This document shows, piece after piece, positions 44,708 to 51,973 of a stretch of DNA of 64,000 nucleotides. Source of the DNA: Mycobacterium lentiflavum. GTDB lineage: Bacteria > Actinomycetota > Actinomycetes > Mycobacteriales > Mycobacteriaceae. How positions within the stretch are numbered: the first letter of the stretch is position 1; every line of letters starts with the position of its first letter. A program made the position numbers and the translations under genes. Below the pieces are notes generated by a model. The model ran no database searches. It saw only the letters and a list, made by a program, of their open reading frames with translations, and had not been told where the DNA came from. The stretch is from NCBI RefSeq assembly GCF_022374895.2, contig NZ_CP092423.2, positions 4,216,001 through 4,280,000 on the forward strand, read 5' to 3'.

Positions 44708-46203
44708 GCGCGCGGGCTGCCCTGGAGACGGCGACGGGTGCGGGCCCGCGTCATGCGCATCATGGCGTCGGCATACATCCGCATCGACTTCCCGAAGGGC
44801 GGCGCGGCACTGCCGGTGACGCTGAACGGCAGATCGCTTCCCACCACCGACCGGTGGTGGCTGAATGCGTCGAAGCCGGCCTTGCCGTGATAGGCGCCCA
44901 TCCCGCTGCGGCCCACGCCGCCGAACGGCGCGGCCGACGGAATCATCTGCGCGGCAAAGTCATTGCGAGCGACGCCGCCGCTGCGGGTGTTGCGAACGAA
45001 GTTGCGGAAATCGTCGTCGTCGGGCCCATACCAGTACGCCACCAGCGGCGCGGGTCGCGCATTGATGTAGTCGATGGCCTCGCCCAGGCGCGAATATCCC
45101 TTCACCACAAGGACCGGGCCGAAGATCTCTTCGGTGGCGATCTTCATCGTGTCGTCGATGTCGCGCACAATGGTGGGTGCGATCTTGCGGGAGCTGCGGT
45201 CGGGCAATAGCTCCCCCTCCGGCGCAACGGTTTCCACGGTAGCGCCGTTGGCGCGTGCGTCTTCGATCAGGCCGACGACCCGGTCGAAGTTGGCCTCATT
45301 GACACTCGAGCAGTAGTCGCCGTTGGCGACGATCTCGGGGAACATGCCGCGTAGCGTGTCGGAAGCGACGCCGACGAACGCGTCGATCTGTGCGTCGGGG
45401 ACGAAGACGTAGTCGGGGCACACGCACACCTGTCCCCCGTTGACCATGCGGCCTTGCGCGATCCGGGCGGCGGACCGACGAATGTTGGCCGCGGGTGCGA
45501 CGACGACCGGGTTCTTGCCGCCGAGCTCGAGGGTCACCGGGACCAGATTCTGCGCGGCCGCCCGTTGCACCAAGGCGCCGACCGAGGGCGAACCGGTGAA
45601 GAACAGGTGATCGAACGGCAGCGTCGAGAACATCGCCGCGACTTGCGCGCCTCCGGTGACGATGGCGAGTTCATCGGAATCGAAGTAGTTCGGCGCGGTC
45701 GCCGCCATCAATTCGGCGGTGTGGGAGGTGACCTCCGACATCTTGATCATCACTCGGTTGCCGGCGGCGAACGCGGTCGCGGCGGGCAGGATCACGAGAT
45801 TGAGCGGGAAGTTCCACGGACCGATGATGCCGACCACGCCCAGCGGCGACGGCTGCACCTCGGCGCGCAGCCCGAACAGTGCCGCCGCGCGCATCAGCTT
45901 GGTCGCCCGCATCCATTGCCCAACATGGGATCTCGTGTGCTCAATCACCGATATCATCCCGATGACCTCGGTGAACAACGTCGCCGCCTTGGACCGGGTG
46001 CCGAAATCGGTGGCCATCGCGTCGACGAACGCGTCGGTGTTGTCGAGGACGAGGGCCATCAGTCGGTCGATCCGGTTGCGTCGCAGCGCCGGCGACGGCG
46101 GTCCGTCGGCGATGAATGCTCGGCGCTGCCCGGCCAGGATCGCGCCCAGATCCGCCCGCTGCTGATCGACAGTGCGGTCAGCGCGTTCATCGAGTGTGCT
46201 CAT
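44704..46203 (-). CDS. Aldehyde dehydrogenase (coniferyl-aldehyde-dehydrogenase-like)
   Basis: 499 aa. NAD-binding GPWNFPLNLVILPAATAFAA, catalytic Glu in TLELGGKNPVVV, catalytic Cys in NGGQVCVCPDY, and a C-terminal FGGVGRSGMGAYHGKAGFD of the coniferyl/fatty-aldehyde subgroup. The ATG at 46201-46203 is 30 bp from the TACTGTAA palindrome at 46232-46252; the frame upstream crosses that operator, so earlier starts are rejected. Diverges from the P450 at 46311; possibly handles an aldehyde from alcohol oxidation. Confidence 0.9.
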   Translation of the reverse strand: MSTLDERADRTVDQQRADLGAILAGQRRAFIADGPPSPALRRNRIDRLMALVLDNTDAFVDAMATDFGTRSKAATLFTEVIGMISVIEHTRSHVGQWMRATKLMRAAALFGLRAEVQPSPLGVVGIIGPWNFPLNLVILPAATAFAAGNRVMIKMSEVTSHTAELMAATAPNYFDSDELAIVTGGAQVAAMFSTLPFDHLFFTGSPSVGALVQRAAAQNLVPVTLELGGKNPVVVAPAANIRRSAARIAQGRMVNGGQVCVCPDYVFVPDAQIDAFVGVASDTLRGMFPEIVANGDYCSSVNEANFDRVVGLIEDARANGATVETVAPEGELLPDRSSRKIAPTIVRDIDDTMKIATEEIFGPVLVVKGYSRLGEAIDYINARPAPLVAYWYGPDDDDFRNFVRNTRSGGVARNDFAAQMIPSAAPFGGVGRSGMGAYHGKAGFDAFSHHRSVVGSDLPFSVTGSAAPPFGKSMRMYADAMMRMTRARTRRRLQGSPRA

Positions 46204-46231
46204 GCTGCTGCCGATCCTATGCCCATATTGT

Positions 46232-46252
46232 CTACTGTAATAATTACAGTAC
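46232..46252. promoter_or_regulatory. Perfect 19-bp palindrome in ALDH/P450 divergent promoter
   Basis: TACTGTAAT-A-ATTACAGTA at 46233-46251: two full TTACAGTA half-sites in inverted orientation, the strongest version of the motif in the window. TTACGTAA follows at 46256-46263. It is placed to control both divergent genes. Confidence 0.65.
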
Positions 46253-46310
46253 GATCTTACGTAACGACTGCCCGTTCGTGCTGAGACGGAAGAAGATGCT
46301 GGAGAGTTAG

Positions 46311-47522
46311 GTGACGACAAACGTTCACAACGCCGGCACCGGCGAGGAAACCGTCGATCTACGTGACCCCTATCCCTACTTCGCGCACCGGCGGCGTCAG
46401 TCGGGTGTCTTCCGCGGGACGGTCATGGATTACACCAGGACGCCCGAGTCCATGCTGCCCAAGAACGAGTACTCCGCGGTCTCGTTCAACGCGGTCAACA
46501 CGGTGTTCCGGGAGGGGCGGGTGTTCAGCTCCAAGCCCTACGACAAAACGATCGGCCTGTTCATGGGCCCGACCATCCTGGCGATGGAGGGCAAGAAGCA
46601 TCGCGAACACCGGAACTTGGTGTCGGCGGCGTTCAAGTCTCGCGCGCTCGCGCAGTGGGAACCGACGATCGTGCGGCCGATCTGCAACGCGTTGATCGAC
46701 GAATTCATCGAAACCGGCAACGCCGACCTCATCCGTAACTACACGTTCGAGTTCCCCACCCGCGTCATCGCCCGGCTGCTGGGCCTACCGGACGAAGACC
46801 TCCCGATGTTCCGTAAGCGCGCCGTGCAATTGATCAGCTACCACGTCAATTACGAGAAGGCGTTCGAGGCGTCGGCGGCACTGAAGGATTACTTCGTCGA
46901 GCAGATCGAGCTGCGCAAGTCCACCCCCAGACCAACCCAAGACATCATCGGCGATCTGGTCACCGCCGAGATCGACGGCGAAAAGCTAAGCGACGAGGCC
47001 ATCTATTCGTTCCTGCGGCTGCTGCTGCCCGCCGGACTGGAAACCACGTACCGGTCCTCGGGAAACCTGCTGTATCTGTTGCTCACCCATCCCGAACAGT
47101 TCACCGCGGTACAAGCCGACCACGCGCTGATCGGCCAGGCGATCGAGGAAGGCCTGCGCTACGAAACACCGCTGACCACCGTACAGCGGTTCACTACCGA
47201 GGACACCGAACTGGAAGGCGTGACGATTCCGGCGCGCGCGGTGATCGGAGTGTGCATCGGCTCGGCCAATCGCGACGAAACGCGCTGGGAGCGGGCCGAA
47301 GAATTCGACATCTTCCGTAAGGCCATCCCGCACATCTCGTTTGCCGCCGGCGAGCACACCTGCCTGGGTCTGCACCTGGCGCGGCTGGAGACGCGGGTAG
47401 CCGTCGAATGCCTACTGAGCCGGTTGACCAACTTCAAGGTACTCACCGACGACGACCCGCACATCCACGGCCAGCCTTTCCGATCGCCGACGGCGCTTCC
47501 CGTGACGTTCGACGCCAAGTAG
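46311..47522 (+). CDS. Cytochrome P450
   Basis: 403 aa, GTG start at 46311 behind GGAGAG. I-helix LPAGLETTYRSSG, ExxR as EEGLR, heme loop FAAGEHTCLGLHLARLE. Paralogue of the P450 at 28043: the two share the LETTYRSSGNLLYLL stretch and the GLxMGxTILAMxGK region, which differ from most P450s. A CoA-transferase and an Ltp-type gene follow on the same strand. Confidence 0.92.
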   Translation: MTTNVHNAGTGEETVDLRDPYPYFAHRRRQSGVFRGTVMDYTRTPESMLPKNEYSAVSFNAVNTVFREGRVFSSKPYDKTIGLFMGPTILAMEGKKHREHRNLVSAAFKSRALAQWEPTIVRPICNALIDEFIETGNADLIRNYTFEFPTRVIARLLGLPDEDLPMFRKRAVQLISYHVNYEKAFEASAALKDYFVEQIELRKSTPRPTQDIIGDLVTAEIDGEKLSDEAIYSFLRLLLPAGLETTYRSSGNLLYLLLTHPEQFTAVQADHALIGQAIEEGLRYETPLTTVQRFTTEDTELEGVTIPARAVIGVCIGSANRDETRWERAEEFDIFRKAIPHISFAAGEHTCLGLHLARLETRVAVECLLSRLTNFKVLTDDDPHIHGQPFRSPTALPVTFDAK

Positions 47523-47572
47523 CGTCCGCGGTTAAGAACGTACGGCCTGACGACGACGGAGTGGTGGGAGAA

Positions 47573-48802
47573 ATGGTCAAGGTAATGCAGGGCATTCGTG
47601 TCCTCGAGGTTGCGCAGTTCACCTTCGTCCCGGCGGCGGGAGCGATCCTCGCTGACTGGGGCGCGGACGTGATCAAGGTTGAGCACCCGCTACGGGGCGA
47701 TACGCAGCGTGGCTTCCTCAACATGGGAGGCATTCAGGTCAACCCCGAACGGCATCCGCTGATGGAGCATCCCAACCGAGGCAAGCGCAGCGTCGGGATC
47801 GACGTGTCCACACCCGGTGGCCAGGAAGTGATCTACGAGCTGGCCAAGACCTCCGATGTTTTTCTGACCAACTACAAGCCGTCTCAGCGACAACAGCACA
47901 AGTTCGACCTCGAGCACATTCGCGCGGTCAACCCGAACATCGTCTATGCCCGGGGTTCGGCCTACGGCGATAAGGGTGCCGAGCGCAACGTCGGTGGCTA
48001 CGACGGAACGGCGTTCTGGACGCGCAGCGGTATCGGCTACGCGCTGACTCCAGAGGAGCTGGGAGGCGCACTGGGACAAGGCATCCCAGCGTTCGGCGAT
48101 TCCATCGGAGGCATGTTCATCGCCGGCGGTATCTCGGCTGCGCTACTGCATCGCGAACGCACCGGTGAGGCGGTCGAACTGGACGTGTCGCTGTTGAGCA
48201 CGGCGTGGTGGGCCGCCGGCGCCAGCATGACGCAGGGCATGGAGACCGGAGAGGTCATGCGCACACCCATGCCCGGTTCCGCCGGCGCGATGTCGGTGAA
48301 TCCGTTCATGGGCAACTACGAAACATCCGATGGCGGCACGATCAACCTGTGCATCATCAGTCCGACGGGCCTTATCCGTGACACGTTCGAGCACCTCGGC
48401 ATCCCCGAGGCCGCCGACGATGAGCGCTTCTCTGAGGTTCTCCCGTTGATTCAGAACGCCAGCGCGGCCGCCGAATTGATCGCGAAAGCTTTCGCCGCCA
48501 AGCCCTTCGAGTACTGGCGCCAGCACCTGAAGACGATGAAGGGCCAGTGGGCGCCGTTCCAGAGCCTGCTCGACCTTGCCAACGACGAGCAGGCGATCGC
48601 CAACGACATGATCGCCGAGGTGGAAGTCGCAGCCGGCGGAGCGCCGTTCAAGGTCGTCCGCGGGCCCGTCCAGTTCAACCACGAACCACTGGAAACCACC
48701 CGGGCGCCGCAGGCCTCCGAGCACACCGAGATCGTTTTGATGGAGATCGGGATGGATTGGGACCGCATCGAGGAACTCAAGAACGCAGGAGCCATTGCAT
48801 GA
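47573..48802 (+). CDS. Family III CoA-transferase (CaiB/BaiF)
   Basis: 409 aa. VLEVAQFTFVPAAGAILADW, GADVIKVEHPLRGD and GKRSVGIDVSTPGGQ are typical; the nucleophile region reads AFGDSIGGMFIAGG. The ATG at 47573 follows GGGAG; an ATG at 47585 and a GTG at 47561 are alternatives. ATGA overlap links it to the Ltp-like gene, so together they may activate and then cleave an acyl chain. Confidence 0.9.
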   Translation: MVKVMQGIRVLEVAQFTFVPAAGAILADWGADVIKVEHPLRGDTQRGFLNMGGIQVNPERHPLMEHPNRGKRSVGIDVSTPGGQEVIYELAKTSDVFLTNYKPSQRQQHKFDLEHIRAVNPNIVYARGSAYGDKGAERNVGGYDGTAFWTRSGIGYALTPEELGGALGQGIPAFGDSIGGMFIAGGISAALLHRERTGEAVELDVSLLSTAWWAAGASMTQGMETGEVMRTPMPGSAGAMSVNPFMGNYETSDGGTINLCIISPTGLIRDTFEHLGIPEAADDERFSEVLPLIQNASAAAELIAKAFAAKPFEYWRQHLKTMKGQWAPFQSLLDLANDEQAIANDMIAEVEVAAGGAPFKVVRGPVQFNHEPLETTRAPQASEHTEIVLMEIGMDWDRIEELKNAGAIA

Positions 48803-49947
48803 CGAATGACGTGGCGATCATCGGAGTGGGCCTGCACCCGTTCGGCCGATTCGAGGGCAAGTCGGCGATGCAGATGGGGGTAGACGCCATCCTCGCCGCG
48901 GTCGCCGACGCCGGCATCGCCTGGCAGGATGTCCAATTCGCCACCGGCGGCAGCTGGACCGTCGCCAATCCGGACGCGATCGTCGGCATGGTCGGGCTCA
49001 CCGGCATCCCGTTCACCAACGTGTTCAACGCGTGCGCGACAGCGGCCAGCGCGGTCAAGGTCTGCGCCGACGGAATCCGGTTGGGCGACTACGACATCGG
49101 CATCGCGATCGGCTTGGACAAGCACCCGCGCGGGGCCTTCACCGAAGACCCGGCACTGGTGGGCATGCCGAGCTGGTATGCCCAGAACGGGCAATATCTG
49201 ACCACCCAGTTCTTCGGCATGAAGGCCAATCGCTATCTGCACGAACATCACATCTCCCAGCAGACGCTGGCCAAGGTCGCGGCCAAGAACTTCCGCAATG
49301 GAGCCTTGAACCCCAATGCGTTTCGCCGTAAGCCGATCTCCGAAGAGGACATCCTCAACTCGACGATGCTCAATTATCCGCTGACCCAATATATGTTCTG
49401 CGCACCGGACGAAGGCGCCGCCGCGGCGGTGATGTGTCGGGCCGACGTCGCCCACCGCTATACCTCCAAGCCCGTGTACCTGAAGGCCGTGGAAGTCCGC
49501 ACCCGCCGCTACGGCGCATACGAGGTCAACACCACCTGCGCGCCAGTCGAAGAAGACGTCGCACCAACGGTTTACGCGGCCCGCGCCGCGTTCGAGAAGG
49601 CCGCCGTGGCACCCGGCGATGTCGACGTGATCCAGTTGCAGGACACCGACGCCGGCGCCGAGATCATCCACCTGGCCGAGTGCGGGTTCTGCGAGCACGG
49701 CGACCAGGAAAAGCTGCTGGCCGACGGCGCCACCGAGATCAGTGGCCCGATGCCGGTCAACACCGACGGCGGGCTGATCGCCAACGGCGAGCCTATCGGC
49801 GCCTCCGGGCTACGACAGATCCACGAAATCGTCCGCCAACTCCGCGGTGAAGCGGGCGACCGCCAGGTGCCCGGGAATCCGAAGGTGGGTTTCACCCAGT
49901 TGTACGGCGCTCCCGGCACCGCCGCGGCGACCATCCTGACGACCTGA
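48799..49947 (+). CDS. Thiolase-like lipid-transfer protein (Ltp/SCP-x family)
   Basis: 382 aa. VFNACATAASAVKV holds the thiolase nucleophile position (Cys79); DVIQLQDTDAGAEIIHL and NTDGGLIANGEPIGASGLRQ are the C-terminal motifs. In thiolases the last is GHPxGATG; here the His is Glu (GEPIGASG), a variant associated with Ltp2-type steroid side-chain aldolases rather than true thiolases. Those aldolases need a DUF35 partner (ChsH2-type); none is in the window. Coupled to the CoA-transferase by ATGA. Confidence 0.87.
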   Translation: MTNDVAIIGVGLHPFGRFEGKSAMQMGVDAILAAVADAGIAWQDVQFATGGSWTVANPDAIVGMVGLTGIPFTNVFNACATAASAVKVCADGIRLGDYDIGIAIGLDKHPRGAFTEDPALVGMPSWYAQNGQYLTTQFFGMKANRYLHEHHISQQTLAKVAAKNFRNGALNPNAFRRKPISEEDILNSTMLNYPLTQYMFCAPDEGAAAAVMCRADVAHRYTSKPVYLKAVEVRTRRYGAYEVNTTCAPVEEDVAPTVYAARAAFEKAAVAPGDVDVIQLQDTDAGAEIIHLAECGFCEHGDQEKLLADGATEISGPMPVNTDGGLIANGEPIGASGLRQIHEIVRQLRGEAGDRQVPGNPKVGFTQLYGAPGTAAATILTT

Positions 49948-49961
49948 CGGGGGACGATTCG

Positions 49962-51191
49962 ATGGCTCAGTTCACCCAGGCGCCGATTTTCGACGCCGAT
50001 CAACACATGTACGAAACTCCGGAATCGTTGACGAAGTATCTTCCGGAGCGCTACGCGCGGGCCGTTCAGTTCGCCCAGATCGGGCGTCAGACCCGAATCG
50101 TCATCAACAACAAGGTCACTGACTTCATCCCGAACCCGACGTTCGAACGTGTCGCGGCACCGGGCGCGCACGAAAAGTTCTTCGCCGGACAGAACGCCGA
50201 CGGTCTCACGCTGCGCGAGATGCAGGGACCGGCGATCGCGGCGCCCGCCGCGACCCGCAATCCCGACGACCGGATCGCCGAACTCGACCGACAGGGCGTC
50301 GTCGAGGCCCTCAACTACCCCACGCTGGCCAGCCTGGTCGAGCACTCGTCGGCCGACGATCCCGAGTTGACGCTCGCGATCATCCACGCATTGAACCAGT
50401 GGATGCTCGAACACTGGACGTACAACTACCAAAACCGGTTGTTCTCCACGCCGATCATCAATCTGTCCGAAGTCGAGGCAGCCCAGCGCGAACTGGAGTA
50501 CTTGCTGGACAACGGCGTTCGTGCCGCGTTGGTCAAACCGGGGCCGGTGAACGGGATTCACGGCTGGCGCTCACCGGCGCTGCCCGAGTTCGATCCCTTC
50601 TGGCGTGACGTCCAGGCCGCCGGGCTGCCGATCGTGCTGCACGCCAGCTACCCACCGTTAGACGACTACGTCGCCAAGTGGGAACCGCCACACACGCAGA
50701 ACTTCATGGCGCAGAGCGCATTTCGCTGGATGACATTGGGCCACCGTGAGATCGCCGACATGATCACCAGCCTGATTTGTCACGGCACGCTGACCCGATT
50801 CCCCAAGCTGCGCATCGCCAGCGTCGAGAACGGCAGCTCGTGGATCTTCCCGCTGTTCGCTGACTTCGACGACCTGCAGCGCAAGATGCCGCAGAATTTC
50901 CCCGAGCACCCGCATGAGGTGTTCCGGCGCAACGTCTGGGTCAGCCCGTTCTGGGAGGGAAGCGTGGCCGATGTCGTCGACACGGTGGGCTGGGACCGGG
51001 TGCTGTTCGGCTCGGACTACCCGCATCCCGAAGGCCTGGCCGAGCCGAAGGGTTTCTGGAAGTACGCCGACGACATGGACCAAAGGCGCACCTACGACTT
51101 CATGGGCGACAATGCGCGGCGTTTCATGGGCCTGCCGATCGCCAATCCCGACCCGAACGCCACCAGGCCCCCGACATTCGCCAGCGCCTGA
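49962..51191 (+). CDS. Amidohydrolase-2 family metal-dependent hydrolase
   Basis: 409 aa, close in layout to the genes at 17695 and 60850: FDADQHMYETPESL, VTDFIPNPTFERVAAPG, central VLHASYPP, ICHGTLTRFPKLRIASVENG, and FGSDYPHPEG. Metal site and catalytic Asp are present. It lies 14 bp after the Ltp-like gene, so it is the third gene of the CoA-transferase unit, and 7 bp before the converging ahpD-like stop. Reaction unknown. Confidence 0.88.
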   Translation: MAQFTQAPIFDADQHMYETPESLTKYLPERYARAVQFAQIGRQTRIVINNKVTDFIPNPTFERVAAPGAHEKFFAGQNADGLTLREMQGPAIAAPAATRNPDDRIAELDRQGVVEALNYPTLASLVEHSSADDPELTLAIIHALNQWMLEHWTYNYQNRLFSTPIINLSEVEAAQRELEYLLDNGVRAALVKPGPVNGIHGWRSPALPEFDPFWRDVQAAGLPIVLHASYPPLDDYVAKWEPPHTQNFMAQSAFRWMTLGHREIADMITSLICHGTLTRFPKLRIASVENGSSWIFPLFADFDDLQRKMPQNFPEHPHEVFRRNVWVSPFWEGSVADVVDTVGWDRVLFGSDYPHPEGLAEPKGFWKYADDMDQRRTYDFMGDNARRFMGLPIANPDPNATRPPTFASA

Positions 51192-51198
51192 GCCGACT

Positions 51199-51561
51199 TC
51201 AGTTCACCGTCTGCGCATCGATGAATTCGCAGAACGCGTCATACGCACGTGCGCCGTAGATCGTCGCCGGTCCGCCGTGCATGAGAATGCTCACGCCAAT
51301 AGCCTCTGCGGCTTCCGCTTTGGAAGCTCCGGCACGAACGGCTCCCTGCGCGTGCGAGGCGATGCAGCCGTCACACTCCGCCACCACCCCGATTGCCAAC
51401 GCAATGAGTTCCTTCGTCTTGGTATCCAAAGCACCGGAAGTCAGCGCCGCCTTGCTCATTTCGCCAAATCCCCGGTACACATCCGGGATCATCTTGCGCA
51501 GCGCGCGGTGTTGCGGATTCAGGTCGTCCAACACTGCGTGATAGTGATTGTGATCGCTCAT
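51199..51561 (-). CDS. AhpD-like / carboxymuconolactone-decarboxylase-fold protein
   Basis: 120 aa. The AhpD redox motif is intact: Glu51 and Glu62, then Cys63-x-x-Cys66-x3-His70 (ECDGCIASHAQG). Such proteins are thiol peroxidases or reductants of peroxiredoxin. The ATG at 51559-51561 is preferred over one at 51579, which would run through the operator at 51578-51593. It is last of the DUF156/MmpS/MmpL/Met-rich cluster but has its own operator, suggesting parallel control and a thiol-redox role in the response. Confidence 0.85.
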   Translation of the reverse strand: MSDHNHYHAVLDDLNPQHRALRKMIPDVYRGFGEMSKAALTSGALDTKTKELIALAIGVVAECDGCIASHAQGAVRAGASKAEAAEAIGVSILMHGGPATIYGARAYDAFCEFIDAQTVN

Positions 51562-51577
51562 ATACTCTACAATTCCC

Positions 51578-51593
51578 ATACCCGCTGGGGTAT
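51578..51593. promoter_or_regulatory. CsoR/CstR-type operator before ahpD-like gene
   Basis: ATACCCGCTGGGGTAT, a 16-bp inverted repeat (ATACCC/GGGTAT arms) 17 bp before the AhpD-like start. G/C-centred ATACC...GGTAT repeats are typical DUF156 operators. Related sites lie at 55467 and 55895. Confidence 0.65.
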
Positions 51594-51616
51594 TCCCGAA
51601 GGTTACCGCCGCCGCA

Positions 51617-51973
51617 TTACGGGCGCGGCGGAATCGACGGCCCTGGCGTCTGGGACGGGCTGGGGCCTGCTGGGCTCATCATGCCACCGGGGCTCATCAT
51701 GCCGCCGGTGCCCATCATTGGGCACCCGGTCATGCCGGGATGCATGCGGCCACCCGGCCAACCATCTCGATCCCAACCATGCCCATGACCCGAAGACCAG
51801 CCCAACATAAGTCCCGAGAAGAAGATCACCGCAACGACGAACACGATTCCGGCGACGATGACCACCCAGGCGGCGGCTTGACCTAGCCGGCTCGGCCGGT
51901 CGCGCGATTCGGCAACAGCGGGCTGCCCGGCCGTGGTGGCGCGAGGAGCCGCCAATTCAGATTCATCCGTCAT
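51617..51973 (-). CDS. Membrane-anchored Met/His-rich, probably metal-binding protein
   Basis: 118 aa. One membrane segment at about 33-58 (WVVIVAGIVFVVAVIFFSGL), then an outside tail with His63, His65, His78, Cys84 and eight Met in MHPG, MTGCPMMG and two GGMMSP units, ending in Pro/Ser. Clustered Met with His and Cys bind soft metals such as Cu(I). The ATG at 51971-51973 overlaps the MmpL stop by 11 bp without its own ribosome site, indicating coupling. An 18-bp coding repeat underlies the GGMMSP copies. No family recognised. Confidence 0.8.
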   Translation of the reverse strand: MTDESELAAPRATTAGQPAVAESRDRPSRLGQAAAWVVIVAGIVFVVAVIFFSGLMLGWSSGHGHGWDRDGWPGGRMHPGMTGCPMMGTGGMMSPGGMMSPAGPSPSQTPGPSIPPRP

